From positions 744,001-808,000 of the forward strand of contig NZ_FOFR01000002.1 of the NCBI RefSeq assembly GCF_900110955.1: 64,000 nucleotides of DNA, in the 5' to 3' direction. Origin of the DNA: Lentzea xinjiangensis (GTDB lineage: Bacteria; Actinomycetota; Actinomycetes; Mycobacteriales; Pseudonocardiaceae). A program made the position numbers and the translations under genes. Positions 35,143-43,672 of this stretch are shown here, one piece after another. Each line of letters starts with the position of its first letter. The first letter of the stretch is position 1. The notes beneath the pieces are model-generated. The model saw nothing but the letters and a program-made list of their open reading frames with translations, made no database searches and was not told where the DNA came from.

Positions 35143-37602
35143 GTGCGAGTCAGGAATGGCGTGCTCAAGATGCTCGGCCTGTGCCTGCTGGCTGGGGTTC
35201 TCCTCGCCGGCATGCTGTTCCCCGTGGTGGGCGCGACCGGCCTCGTGTCCAACCGCGCCAGCGACACCGTGGACAGCATCTCCGCCGACCTCGTGACGAC
35301 GGACCCCCCGTTGATCACGACGGTCACCGACAAGGACGGGGCGCCGATCGCGTACCTGTTCGACCAGTACAGAGTCCTGACACCGCCCGAGAAGATCTCG
35401 CCGACCATGAAGGCGGCGCTGATCTCGGTCGAGGACCGCCGGTTCTACGAGCACCAGGGCGTGGACTGGAAGGGCACGATCCGCGCAGGGCTCACCAACC
35501 AGGTCAGCGGCGCCGTGACGCAGGGCGCGTCCACGCTGACGCAGCAGTACGTGAAGAACTACCTGGTCCACGTCGTGGCGCGGAACAACAAGCTGGAGCA
35601 GGCCAAGGCCCAGGAGCAGACCATCGCGCGCAAGATGCGCGAGGCCCGGATCTCGCTGCAGCTCGAGCGGAAGCTCGGCAAGGAGGAGATCCTCGCCCGC
35701 TACCTCAATGTCGTTCCATTTGGTTCGACCATTTACGGCATCGCGGCGGCGTCCCAGGCTTACTTCAGCACCACGCCGGACAAGTTGACCGTTCCCCAGG
35801 CGGCGATGCTCGCCGGAATGGTGAACAGCCCGTCAGCACTCGACCCCGAAGCGTATCCGGACAAAGCGCTGGAGCGGCGCAACAAAGTGATCGACAGGAT
35901 GGTCGAGAACGACAAGCTGTCGCGCGACGCGGGAGAAGCGGCCAAGAAGGAAGGCCTCGGTCTCGCGAACCCGGTCCGCACGCCGCCGAACGGATGTGTC
36001 GGCGCCGGCCCGGAAAACGGTTTCTTCTGCTCGTACGTCCTGAACTACTTGCAACGCGCGGGTTTCAGCGAGGAGCAGCTGCGCACCGGCGGGTACACCA
36101 TCCAGACCACTTTGGACCGCGCGGTCACCCAGCAGGCGAAGGCCGCGGCCGAGGCGGGCGTCGCCAAGACCACCGAGGGCATCGCGAACACGATGGCGGT
36201 CGTGAAGCCGGGCAAGGAACGCCACGACGTGCTCGCGCTGGTGGCGAACCGCGACTACGGCCTGAAGACCGACCTGCGCCAGACGACGTACGACCTGCCC
36301 AGCGGCGTGGAGAACAAGTTCGGCGCCGGCTCGGTGTACAAGGTCTTCACCGCGGCCGCCGCGCTGGAGAAGGGCCTCGGCATCGAGAACGTCATCCAGA
36401 CGCCCACCTCGTACACCTCGCGCGTCTTCAAGGGCGGTGCGCAGCGCTGCCAGAGCACCGGCGAGCCCGGCACCCGCTGGTACTGCCTGTCGAACTTCGA
36501 CGGCAGCTACCCGTCGTCGATGACGTTGCAGCAGGCCCTCGCGACCTCGCCGAACACCGGCTTCGTGATCCTGGAGGAGCAGACCGGCATGGACGCGGTC
36601 GTCGACATGGCCTCGCGGCTCGGCATGCGCGAGACGATGGCGACGAACCTGCAGGGCACCAGGCCGGACCCGAAGGCCAAGGACAAGCAGAACCGCATCT
36701 CGCAGACCGAGTTCTACAAGCAGAACGGCGGCAACGCGTCGTTCACGCTGTCGCCCGCGCCGGTGTCCACACTGGAGCTGGCGAACGTCGCCGCGACGAT
36801 CGTGAGCGGCGGCAAGTGGTGCCCGCCCACCCCGATCGCCAAGGTGCTCGACCGCAACGGCAAGCTCGTCCCGGTCAACGAGGCGCCGTGCGAGCAAGTC
36901 GTGGCGGAGGGTCTCGCGAACGGCCTGGCCGCCGGCATGAGCAAGGACGACCAGGGCAGCGGCACCGCCGCGGCGGCCGCCCGCGCGGTCAAGTGGTCCC
37001 GGCCGATGATCGGCAAGACGGGCACCACCGAGGAGTACAAGTCGGCGGCGTTCATCGGCGCGACCCCGGACTTCGCGGGCGCCGTGCAGACGTTCAACGA
37101 CGGCACCTCGCCGCGGCCGATCTGCGTGACCGGCGCTCCGCGCCTGTGCGGCAACGGCAACATCTTCGGCGGCACGATCCCGGCCAAGACGTGGTTCGAG
37201 ACGATGTCGAAGGTGCACGGCTCGTTGCCGGTGTCGCAGCTCGCGGCGGTCGACGAGCGCTACCGCAAGGGCGGCAAGGAGATCCAGATCCCCGACGTCG
37301 TGGGCCGCCAGGTCAACGACGCCGTGCGGCGGCTGGAGCAGGCCGGCTACCGGTCGAGCCAGCAGACGGTGAACTCCGACCAGCCGAAGGGCACGGTCGT
37401 GAGCCAGACGCCGCGCGGCAACGCGTTGCGCGGCACGGTGATCACGCTCTCGGTCAGCTCGGGCTACGTGCCGCCGCCGGTGCCGGCCGAGCCGTCGGCC
37501 GGCGACCCCGGCCAGCCCACGGCGCCCGGCACACCCGGCCCCGGCACCGGGGGCGGACCGCCGATCACGCTGCCGACCGATCCACCTGGCGTACCCAGGT
37601 AG
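35143..37602 (+). CDS. ponA2: Class A penicillin-binding protein with PASTA domain, PonA2-like
   Basis: An 819-residue membrane-anchored bifunctional enzyme polymerising and cross-linking peptidoglycan. One N-terminal helix (LGLCLLAGVLLAGMLF) is followed by the GT51 transglycosylase (ISVEDRRFYEHQGVDW with Glu97) and the transpeptidase with S397-V-Y-K, S469-P-N and K625-T-G motifs. A PASTA domain spans about 714-780 (IPDVVGRQVNDAVRRLEQAGY), then a Pro/Gly-rich tail ends the protein. It matches M. tuberculosis PonA2 (Rv3682), which is important in stress and non-replicating survival. Confidence 0.95.
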   Translation: MRVRNGVLKMLGLCLLAGVLLAGMLFPVVGATGLVSNRASDTVDSISADLVTTDPPLITTVTDKDGAPIAYLFDQYRVLTPPEKISPTMKAALISVEDRRFYEHQGVDWKGTIRAGLTNQVSGAVTQGASTLTQQYVKNYLVHVVARNNKLEQAKAQEQTIARKMREARISLQLERKLGKEEILARYLNVVPFGSTIYGIAAASQAYFSTTPDKLTVPQAAMLAGMVNSPSALDPEAYPDKALERRNKVIDRMVENDKLSRDAGEAAKKEGLGLANPVRTPPNGCVGAGPENGFFCSYVLNYLQRAGFSEEQLRTGGYTIQTTLDRAVTQQAKAAAEAGVAKTTEGIANTMAVVKPGKERHDVLALVANRDYGLKTDLRQTTYDLPSGVENKFGAGSVYKVFTAAAALEKGLGIENVIQTPTSYTSRVFKGGAQRCQSTGEPGTRWYCLSNFDGSYPSSMTLQQALATSPNTGFVILEEQTGMDAVVDMASRLGMRETMATNLQGTRPDPKAKDKQNRISQTEFYKQNGGNASFTLSPAPVSTLELANVAATIVSGGKWCPPTPIAKVLDRNGKLVPVNEAPCEQVVAEGLANGLAAGMSKDDQGSGTAAAAARAVKWSRPMIGKTGTTEEYKSAAFIGATPDFAGAVQTFNDGTSPRPICVTGAPRLCGNGNIFGGTIPAKTWFETMSKVHGSLPVSQLAAVDERYRKGGKEIQIPDVVGRQVNDAVRRLEQAGYRSSQQTVNSDQPKGTVVSQTPRGNALRGTVITLSVSSGYVPPPVPAEPSAGDPGQPTAPGTPGPGTGGGPPITLPTDPPGVPR

Positions 37603-37605
37603 ATC

Positions 37606-37639
37606 CAGGGCCCCTTCCGCCGCCGCGGGAGGGGCCCTG
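37606..37639 (+). terminator. Terminator after ponA2
   Basis: A 13-bp stem (37606-37618 with 37627-37639, one G-T pair) with an 8-base loop, three bases after the stop codon. Confidence 0.85.
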
Positions 37640-37699
37640 TTCATGTGGCCGGCGGACTCTGGACAGGCAAACGCGATCCTCCCTATCATCGGTCGGTAG

Positions 37700-37895
37700 C
37701 CGGTCTCACACGACCGGGCACGAGAGCTGGGGGGCTCAGATCATGACCGCTTCTGACGGCTGACCGTCTTCTCCGTTCACGACGCCGACGGCACTTGCCG
37801 TGGCGTCCTCTTCCGCGCTGACGCTGCCTGAGCGCAGCTTCTTCTGCTTGCCGCCGCATTCGTCCTGTTCCGGATCCGGCGCGCTGCCGCGCGCC
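37700..37895 (+). other. Hairpin-rich leader before the SLT/SGNH gene
   Basis: The 276 bp between the ponA2 terminator and the next start codon hold no substantial ORF but at least five hairpins: CCGGTC/GACCGG (37700-37717), GACGG/CCGTC with a CTGA loop (37755-37768), an 11-bp stem with one bulge (37781-37807, ACTT loop), GCGCT/AGCGC (37815-37835) and a 7-bp GGCGCGC/GCGCGCC stem with TGCC loop (37878-37895). A mini-ORF of six codons (MTASDG) begins at 37743. The last hairpin ends eleven bases before the GGAG ribosome site. This looks like a structured 5' leader; chance hairpins in GC-rich DNA cannot be excluded. Confidence 0.4.
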
Positions 37896-37915
37896 CGCAC
37901 GACGCGGAGACCACT

Positions 37916-40900
37916 TTGTCCTGGTCCAGATCGTCACGCTTGCTGGGGGCAGCTCTGCTGAGCGCACTGCTGCCCGTGACCGCCGCGCACGCGGCTCCCG
38001 ACAAGAACGCCGACCCACCCGGCTCGCCCGCCGAGGTGGCCAGTGCCGAACCCGCCGCGGTGACGCCGGAAAAGCGCACCGAGGTTCTCGGCAAGGGCTG
38101 GCAGAACTCACCCGACGTCGCGTGGACGACGACCGGCGATTCCGACGGGCTGCACGTGCTCGTCGCCTCCGCGAAGGAGGGCTACACCTGGCGCACCCTG
38201 ACCACGCTCTCCGAGCCCGGTTTCGATGTCGACCAGTGGATCGGCAACACCTGCGTGACCAGTTCCGGCAAGCGGCTCGTGGTCGTCTACGCGCCGCGCA
38301 CCTTCACCAACAAGCCGGACCTGTTCGAGCGCGGTGGGTACACCGCCACCGTGGACCTGGAGTCCGGCGCGGTGACCAAGGTGCCGATCCAGACCACCCT
38401 CGCCTACTACAACCCCGGTTGCGGCGCGGGTGAGAGCGCGATCCTCACCCAGGCGGGATCGGAGTCCCTCGGCAGGACCCGGCTCGTCGAGCTCGACGCC
38501 GCGAAGGGCTCGCTGGGCCGCCGCATCGAGGTTCCCGGTCAACTGACCTCGGCGATCCCCACGAAGGACGGCATCGTCGCCGCTGACAACGGCGCGGTCG
38601 TGACGGTCGACGAGAAAGGCGCCCGGCGGGTGCTCTCGAAGGCTTCCGCCACGCCGTTCCACCTCAAGGCCGACGGCGACGGTGGTGTGGTCTTCCTCGA
38701 CCGCGAAGGTGAAACGTCGTTCGTGCGTCGTGTCGGCAAGGTCGCGAAGAGCGCGCAACAGGCGGACACGCTTGCCCGTGGCCCGCTCACGGAGCTGAGT
38801 CTCGCCGGTACCGCGGCAGGCAAGGTGGTCATCACGGGTAAGACCGACGAGGTGAAGCCCCTGCCCGCCGGCGTGTCCAAGATGGATGTGCCGAAGGACA
38901 GCGAGGTGTCGACCACCGGCCAGATCGCGATCACTTCCGTGCTTCGGGCGAAGGCGGCGGACCCGCGCATCGCCGACCCGCGCGGACCGCGGACCGTCCG
39001 GATCGAGGCCGAGGTCGCCACGACCGGCAAGCGGACCGCGTTCACCGTCGACCCGGCGGGCGAGATCTCGACGAGCGGCCGGGTCACGCACCCGAAGCTC
39101 GCGTCGACCGGTGACGGGGAGTTGCGTGCGGCAGGCGACCCGTCCTCGCCGCTCGATCCCGAGCAGGTGTGTGCGATCCCGCGCAACGACCCGAAAACCC
39201 AGGTGTACCAACCAACTCCCCGCCAGGTCGAGTGGGCCGTCAACTACGCCGTGACGAACGGGCTGCACATCCAGCGCGCGGCCGACTGGAAACAGGCGGG
39301 GATGCCGTCCGCGTGGAAGCCGCAGGAGATGTTCCCACCGATCCCGCTCGACGGGGGCGGCCGGGTGCCTTCCCAGGTGCTGCTCGGCATCCTCGCCCAG
39401 GAGTCCAACCTCTGGCAGGCCGCCAGGTTCGCACTGCCCGGCGAAACCGCCAATCCGCTGATCGGGAACTTCTACGGCGTCAACATCTACAACCGCGACC
39501 AGGGTGACGACTGGGACATCAACTGGGCCAAGGCGGACTGCGGTTACGGAGTCACGCAGATCACCGACGGCATGCGGCTCGCGGGCCGCACGAAGCCAGG
39601 CGAGACCGCGCTGCCCGCCGACAAACAGCGAGCAGTGGCCGTGGACTTCGCCACCAACATCGCGGCCGGTCTGCAGATCCTGCAGAAGAAGTGGAACCAG
39701 ACCAGGCAGGCGGGCCTGTTCGTCAACGACGGCAACCCCAAGTGGCTGGAGAACTGGTTCTTCGCGGTGTGGGCGTACAACTCCGGCTTCTACACCCAGA
39801 ACAGCGGGCCGTGGGGCCTCGGCTGGCTCAACAACCCGGCGAACCCGCACTACCCGCCGAACCGCGCGCCGTTCCTGGAAACGAGCTACGCCGACGCCGC
39901 GCATCCCGGTGACTGGTCCTACCCGGAGAAGGTGATGGGCTGGGCAGGTCATCCGATCGAGTCCGTGGTCTCGCCGGGCAAGCTCGTCTCCGGCTACGCC
40001 TACACCTGGTGGGGCGGCTGGGACGAGACCAGGGACGCCCCGATCCCCGGCAAGCCGAGCGCCCAGCAGAACCGGCGCAACGTCAAACCGCCGACGTACC
40101 TCTTCTGCGAGCCGAGCAAGAACGACTGCGACCGCAACGCGAAGGTGACCCCGAACCAGCCGGACGACCCGAACACACCGGAGGACGAGTCGACCATCGG
40201 TGAACCTGCCGGACCGTGCACCCATCGCAACGAACAGGGGTATTACGACCTGAGGTGCTGGTGGCACTACCCGGCCACGTGGAAGTCCGACTGCGCGTAC
40301 GAGTGCGGCAACGAGCTGATCCGCTTCCGCGAACCGGACGTCGGCTACCAGCCCGACGGCATCAGCTACCCGCCGAACTGCTCCCGCGCTGGCCTGCCGG
40401 CCGAAGCGCTGATCGTCGACGACGTGCCGACGACCGTGCGTCCAGTGACGAGCGAACCTCGGCCGTGTCCGGTCATGTGGCAGAGCAACGGCTCGTTCGC
40501 GCTGAACTTCGCGAGCGACGCACAGGGCAGGTATCCGTCCAAAATCGACTACCACCAGATGGGCGCGGGCTTCGGTGGCCACTTCACGTTCGCGCACACC
40601 TGGAAGGCGGACCCGAACCTGAAGGTCACCGGGACGTGGACGCTGGACCGCCCGCTCAACGGCTGGGCGCGCGTGCTGGTGCACACGCCGGACCACGGTG
40701 CACACACCCAGCAGGCCCGCTACCAGATCAACCGGGGCAACGGGTCGTTCGACAAGTCGAGGTACATCTCGCAGGGCACCGAGGCGAACAAGTGGGTGTC
40801 GCTCGGCGTGTACCAGTTCAACGGCACACCGCAGATCCGGTTGGACAACCAGACGCTGGAAGGCAGGGGCGTCGAGGACATCGCGTGGGACGCTGTCGCG

Positions 40901-41914
40901 TTCCAGCCGCTGCCCGCGAAGCCGCGGCACCTGGTGGCCGTGCTCGGTGACTCCTTCAGCTCCGGTGAGGGTGGCGGCGAGTACTACCGCGAGTCGGACA
41001 ACAACCACGGCAAGAGCACGTGGGCGGCATGCCGCCGCAGTCCGCACGCGTGGGGTCGCAAGGTCGTGCTGCCCGCCGGTTCGGACTCGCTCGGCAAGCT
41101 GGCGGACGAGTTCTCGACCGAGGCAGAACTCGGCTTCGTGGCGTGCTCCGGAGCACGCACGGGCAACGTCCGCGGCACCATCACCCCGGGGTCGTGGACG
41201 ACGCCCACCCGCTACGACTGGGGTGAGGGGCAGTTCCGGGAGATCGGACAGATCGACTCCGGAGCGGTGGACGAGAACACGACGCTCGTGCTGCTCACCA
41301 TCGGCGGCAACGACGAGGGCATGTTCGCCGGCGCGATCACGGAATGCGCCATGCCGCCCGGCTGTGCGTGGAACTCGGCGGAGTTCATCGCCAAGTACAA
41401 GGCCAAAGCCGACCGCACGAGGTCGGCGATCGAGTCGACGCTGCTCGCCCTCGCACGCAAAGCGCCCAACGCGAAGGTTGTGCTGCTGAGCTATCCGAGG
41501 CTGTTCAACGAGACGCCGGAAAGCATCTGCACGTGGCAGTTGCTCGGCGACGTCGAGGGACGCAACCTCAACACGCTCGGCGATCACCTGACCCAGGTGC
41601 AGCGCGACGCCGTGGCCTCCGTGGCGGGCACGGCGGCCGGAAAGAACGTGTACTTCGCTCCGGTGACGGACGCGTTCAACAGCCACCGGGTCTGCGACGA
41701 CCCGCCGTGGATCAACGAGGCGATCTTCGGCCCGCACGGGCAGGGCGACTACCACGAGGGAGACATCCCGGTGGAGGGCTCGTGCCTGCCACGGCCGGAG
41801 GCACCCGATCTGTGCCTGAGCCGGGAGACTTTCCACCCGAACCAGATGGGCACGACCGGGTACGCGCAGGTGCTCCAGCAGAAACTGCTGCAGATCGGCT
41901 ATCAAGGTTCATGA
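37916..41914 (+). CDS. Secreted multidomain cell-wall hydrolase: propeller-like, SLT-like, golvesin-like and SGNH domains
   Basis: A 1,332-residue exported protein starting at TTG 37916 (GGAG six bases before) with a signal peptide (LLGAALLSALLPVTAAHA-AP). Residues about 40-420 show repeated beta-strand units like a beta-propeller. Residues about 440-700 resemble a lytic transglycosylase: ILAQESNLW with Glu496 and GYGVTQITDGM near 543. Residues about 876-999 resemble the golvesin/xly-type beta domain (KIDYHQMGAGFGGHFTF). The C-terminus is an SGNH hydrolase with Ser1013 in LGDSFSSGEG, GGND at 1131-1133 and His1307 in TFHPNQMG. Eight or more cysteines suit an extracellular protein. It could cut glycan strands and remove O-acetyl groups; enzyme activity is inferred. 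Confidence 0.8.
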   Translation: MSWSRSSRLLGAALLSALLPVTAAHAAPDKNADPPGSPAEVASAEPAAVTPEKRTEVLGKGWQNSPDVAWTTTGDSDGLHVLVASAKEGYTWRTLTTLSEPGFDVDQWIGNTCVTSSGKRLVVVYAPRTFTNKPDLFERGGYTATVDLESGAVTKVPIQTTLAYYNPGCGAGESAILTQAGSESLGRTRLVELDAAKGSLGRRIEVPGQLTSAIPTKDGIVAADNGAVVTVDEKGARRVLSKASATPFHLKADGDGGVVFLDREGETSFVRRVGKVAKSAQQADTLARGPLTELSLAGTAAGKVVITGKTDEVKPLPAGVSKMDVPKDSEVSTTGQIAITSVLRAKAADPRIADPRGPRTVRIEAEVATTGKRTAFTVDPAGEISTSGRVTHPKLASTGDGELRAAGDPSSPLDPEQVCAIPRNDPKTQVYQPTPRQVEWAVNYAVTNGLHIQRAADWKQAGMPSAWKPQEMFPPIPLDGGGRVPSQVLLGILAQESNLWQAARFALPGETANPLIGNFYGVNIYNRDQGDDWDINWAKADCGYGVTQITDGMRLAGRTKPGETALPADKQRAVAVDFATNIAAGLQILQKKWNQTRQAGLFVNDGNPKWLENWFFAVWAYNSGFYTQNSGPWGLGWLNNPANPHYPPNRAPFLETSYADAAHPGDWSYPEKVMGWAGHPIESVVSPGKLVSGYAYTWWGGWDETRDAPIPGKPSAQQNRRNVKPPTYLFCEPSKNDCDRNAKVTPNQPDDPNTPEDESTIGEPAGPCTHRNEQGYYDLRCWWHYPATWKSDCAYECGNELIRFREPDVGYQPDGISYPPNCSRAGLPAEALIVDDVPTTVRPVTSEPRPCPVMWQSNGSFALNFASDAQGRYPSKIDYHQMGAGFGGHFTFAHTWKADPNLKVTGTWTLDRPLNGWARVLVHTPDHGAHTQQARYQINRGNGSFDKSRYISQGTEANKWVSLGVYQFNGTPQIRLDNQTLEGRGVEDIAWDAVAFQPLPAKPRHLVAVLGDSFSSGEGGGEYYRESDNNHGKSTWAACRRSPHAWGRKVVLPAGSDSLGKLADEFSTEAELGFVACSGARTGNVRGTITPGSWTTPTRYDWGEGQFREIGQIDSGAVDENTTLVLLTIGGNDEGMFAGAITECAMPPGCAWNSAEFIAKYKAKADRTRSAIESTLLALARKAPNAKVVLLSYPRLFNETPESICTWQLLGDVEGRNLNTLGDHLTQVQRDAVASVAGTAAGKNVYFAPVTDAFNSHRVCDDPPWINEAIFGPHGQGDYHEGDIPVEGSCLPRPEAPDLCLSRETFHPNQMGTTGYAQVLQQKLLQIGYQGS

Positions 41915-42348
41915 GCGAAAAAGCCGGCCGAGCACTCACAGCCGTCGTGCTGTGGGTGCTCGGCGGATTCGTGGCCCTCGTGTTCGGCGGCGCGATCTGG
42001 TGGGTCGTCGCGTCGTCGGACTCGGCCGAACGCGGCCGGCAGGACGCACGGGCCTCGATCGTCATGACCATGAACCGCACGAACGCCGACCTCAGGGAGG
42101 CGATCGGGGACGGCGAGCTGTCCGAGGCGGACGTGTCGCTGGCGAGCGGTCACCCGCAGGAACTGCGTTCCGTGCGCAGGGACTCCGACCGGGTCGTGAT
42201 CACGACCTCGATCGAGGGCAGAGGGCCGGGTTGGTTCGGCTCCACCTCGGTCACGCAGTGCGCCGAGTACGAGATCACGCTGCCGATCACCGCGCAGACC
42301 TCCGTCCGGCAGCGCGAGGTGGACAGCTGTCCGCCGACACCTTCATGA
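41911..42348 (+). CDS. Small membrane protein coupled to the SLT/SGNH gene
   Basis: A 145-residue protein whose ATG overlaps the stop of the multidomain hydrolase (ATGA), so the two are co-translated. One membrane helix (LTAVVLWVLGGFVALVFGGAIWWVVA) near the start is followed by an extracytoplasmic domain with two cysteines (VTQCAEYE and VDSCPP) likely to form a disulphide. Family not recognised. The coupling suggests a partner or anchor for the secreted hydrolase. Confidence 0.7.
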   Translation: MSEKAGRALTAVVLWVLGGFVALVFGGAIWWVVASSDSAERGRQDARASIVMTMNRTNADLREAIGDGELSEADVSLASGHPQELRSVRRDSDRVVITTSIEGRGPGWFGSTSVTQCAEYEITLPITAQTSVRQREVDSCPPTPS

Positions 42349-42372
42349 CAGGCATTGCATCCTGGGGGAACA

Positions 42373-43155
42373 ATGCTCCGCATCCACCTCACCGAGGCGG
42401 ACGTCGCACGCACGCGCCTGGCCGGCGTGCCGGACCCGGCCTGGGAAGTCCCGTTGAGCCGGCGGATCCTGCACAGCGAGCACGCCGCACCGGTGTTCGG
42501 CGCCTGGCGGTCACAGGTGCGCCGGGCGCCGTCGCTCGACAGCTACTTCGATGTCGCGCTGGCTCCCCACTGGCACACGATCTGCGCCCACGTGGCGGTG
42601 GAACACCGGGTTCGTGCCGGGAAGCCGTTCAGCGTGACGCATCCGGCGCTGCGGTGGACACCGCTGGGGCTGGACGTGGTGGGCCCTGCCGAGCAGGACG
42701 TGCGACTTGACGGCCGCGGCCTCACGCTCGCGCCGTCGTTCTTCTGCTGGGGAGCACCGGTCTACTTCATGGAACTGAGAGTGCTGGCGTTCCCGATCGA
42801 CCACGCTCCCGGCTGGGCGGACAACAGCGCGGCGGAACCGTCGGAGCAGTCGCTCACCACGCTGCTCGGGCGCACCAGAGCCGCAGTGCTCGGCGCCATC
42901 CGGGCCCAGCCGCACATCACGACGACCGAACTGGCCCGCCGCCTCGGCATCTCCGCCGCGGGGGCGAGCCAGCACGCAGCCGTCCTCCGTGAATCAGGTC
43001 TGATCACCACGGTGCGGCTCGCCGGTGTGGCGATCCACGCCCTCGCGCCCCGTGGCCGGGCTCTGCTCGGTCAGCCCCGGCTTTGCACGACCATCGTGCA
43101 CTCGCTCGCCGCCGGGGAGACGACACCGTTCCACCACTCCGTGACGCACGCGTGA
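42373..43155 (+). CDS. ArsR-type winged-helix regulator with long N-terminal domain
   Basis: A 260-residue protein. The C-terminal third is an ArsR-type winged helix (VLGAIRAQPHITTTELARRLGISAAGASQHAAVLRESGLI). The N-terminal part (LRIHLTEADVARTRLAGVPDPAWEV) is the DUF5937-like region found in many actinobacterial ArsR proteins, with ligand unknown. ATG 42373 with GGGGGA upstream is preferred over TTG 42355. The 3' end overlaps the convergent DUF2690 gene by 85 bp, an unusually long overlap. Confidence 0.82.
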   Translation: MLRIHLTEADVARTRLAGVPDPAWEVPLSRRILHSEHAAPVFGAWRSQVRRAPSLDSYFDVALAPHWHTICAHVAVEHRVRAGKPFSVTHPALRWTPLGLDVVGPAEQDVRLDGRGLTLAPSFFCWGAPVYFMELRVLAFPIDHAPGWADNSAAEPSEQSLTTLLGRTRAAVLGAIRAQPHITTTELARRLGISAAGASQHAAVLRESGLITTVRLAGVAIHALAPRGRALLGQPRLCTTIVHSLAAGETTPFHHSVTHA

Positions 43156-43508
43156 ACGCTGCCGTCGAACATCATCGGGCTCCAGGTGATGCCCGTGGTC
43201 GCCGGCGCGTCCTGCCGGTCACGGCCCTGCCAGCCCTCAACCAGGCCCGTCGCGTAGTGGACGCCGGAACTCCGCGCGATTCTCACCCAGAACGCGCGGC
43301 ACTCGGTGGAGAAGCGCAACTCGACCTGCGAGCCGTACTGGGAGTACCTCGTGTCCATGTTGACCCCGCTCGCCGCACAGCCGGAGGACTGCGGATCCCA
43401 GCCGGTGCAGCCCTGCCACTTGCACGCAGGGGCCGCGGCGGCGTTACCGGTCGTCATGCCGAACAGGAACGCGGCGGTCGCGATCACCGAAAGAATTTTC
43501 TTGGTCAT
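43071..43508 (-). CDS. Secreted DUF2690 protein
   Basis: A 145-residue exported protein: signal peptide ILSVIATAAFLFGMTTGNAAA, then DUF2690-type sequence with paired cysteines (CKWQGC, SGCAASG, STECRAFWVRIA). ATG 43508 gives the natural signal peptide; the upstream extension is rejected. DUF2690 proteins are common small secreted proteins in Streptomyces and relatives and have no assigned role. Its last 85 bp overlap the ArsR-type gene, so one of the two 3' ends could be longer than in vivo, but both frames look coding. Confidence 0.75.
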   Translation of the reverse strand: MTKKILSVIATAAFLFGMTTGNAAAAPACKWQGCTGWDPQSSGCAASGVNMDTRYSQYGSQVELRFSTECRAFWVRIARSSGVHYATGLVEGWQGRDRQDAPATTGITWSPMMFDGSVHACVTEWWNGVVSPAASECTMVVQSRG

Positions 43509-43542
43509 GGCACGGACGCTAGGAATGCCGCCACACCCCGCC

Positions 43543-43574
43543 AATCCCCTTTCAGCGAGGGCTGAAAGGGGATT
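43543..43574. terminator. Perfect 14-bp hairpin between gntR and the DUF2690 gene
   Basis: AATCCCCTTTCAGC (43543-43556), a GAGG loop and its exact complement (43561-43574). It lies 98 bp downstream of the GntR gene on the minus strand and 34 bp upstream of the DUF2690 start. It probably terminates gntR transcription; a regulatory role for the downstream gene is possible. Confidence 0.65.
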
Positions 43575-43672
43575 GCGGCGCCGAACCGAGGCGCGTAAGT
43601 CCTGACTTGTCGGTGATCGAGGGCGATGCGGGATCGGCTGACGGGCCGGCCGGTGGACCGAGCAGCCGAACG

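Noticed and set aside
37720..37770. c-di-AMP (ydaO-type) riboswitch in the hydrolase leader
   Set aside because: The short G-rich stretch only superficially resembles the motif; the conserved pseudoknot sequences are not found. Kept only as an unidentified structured leader.
38108..41905. A 1,265-codon open frame on the minus strand opposite the multidomain hydrolase
   Set aside because: It is the complement of a real gene with strong domains and codon bias; its translation is rich in Arg, His, Val and Asp as expected for antisense of GC-rich coding DNA and has no recognisable domain.
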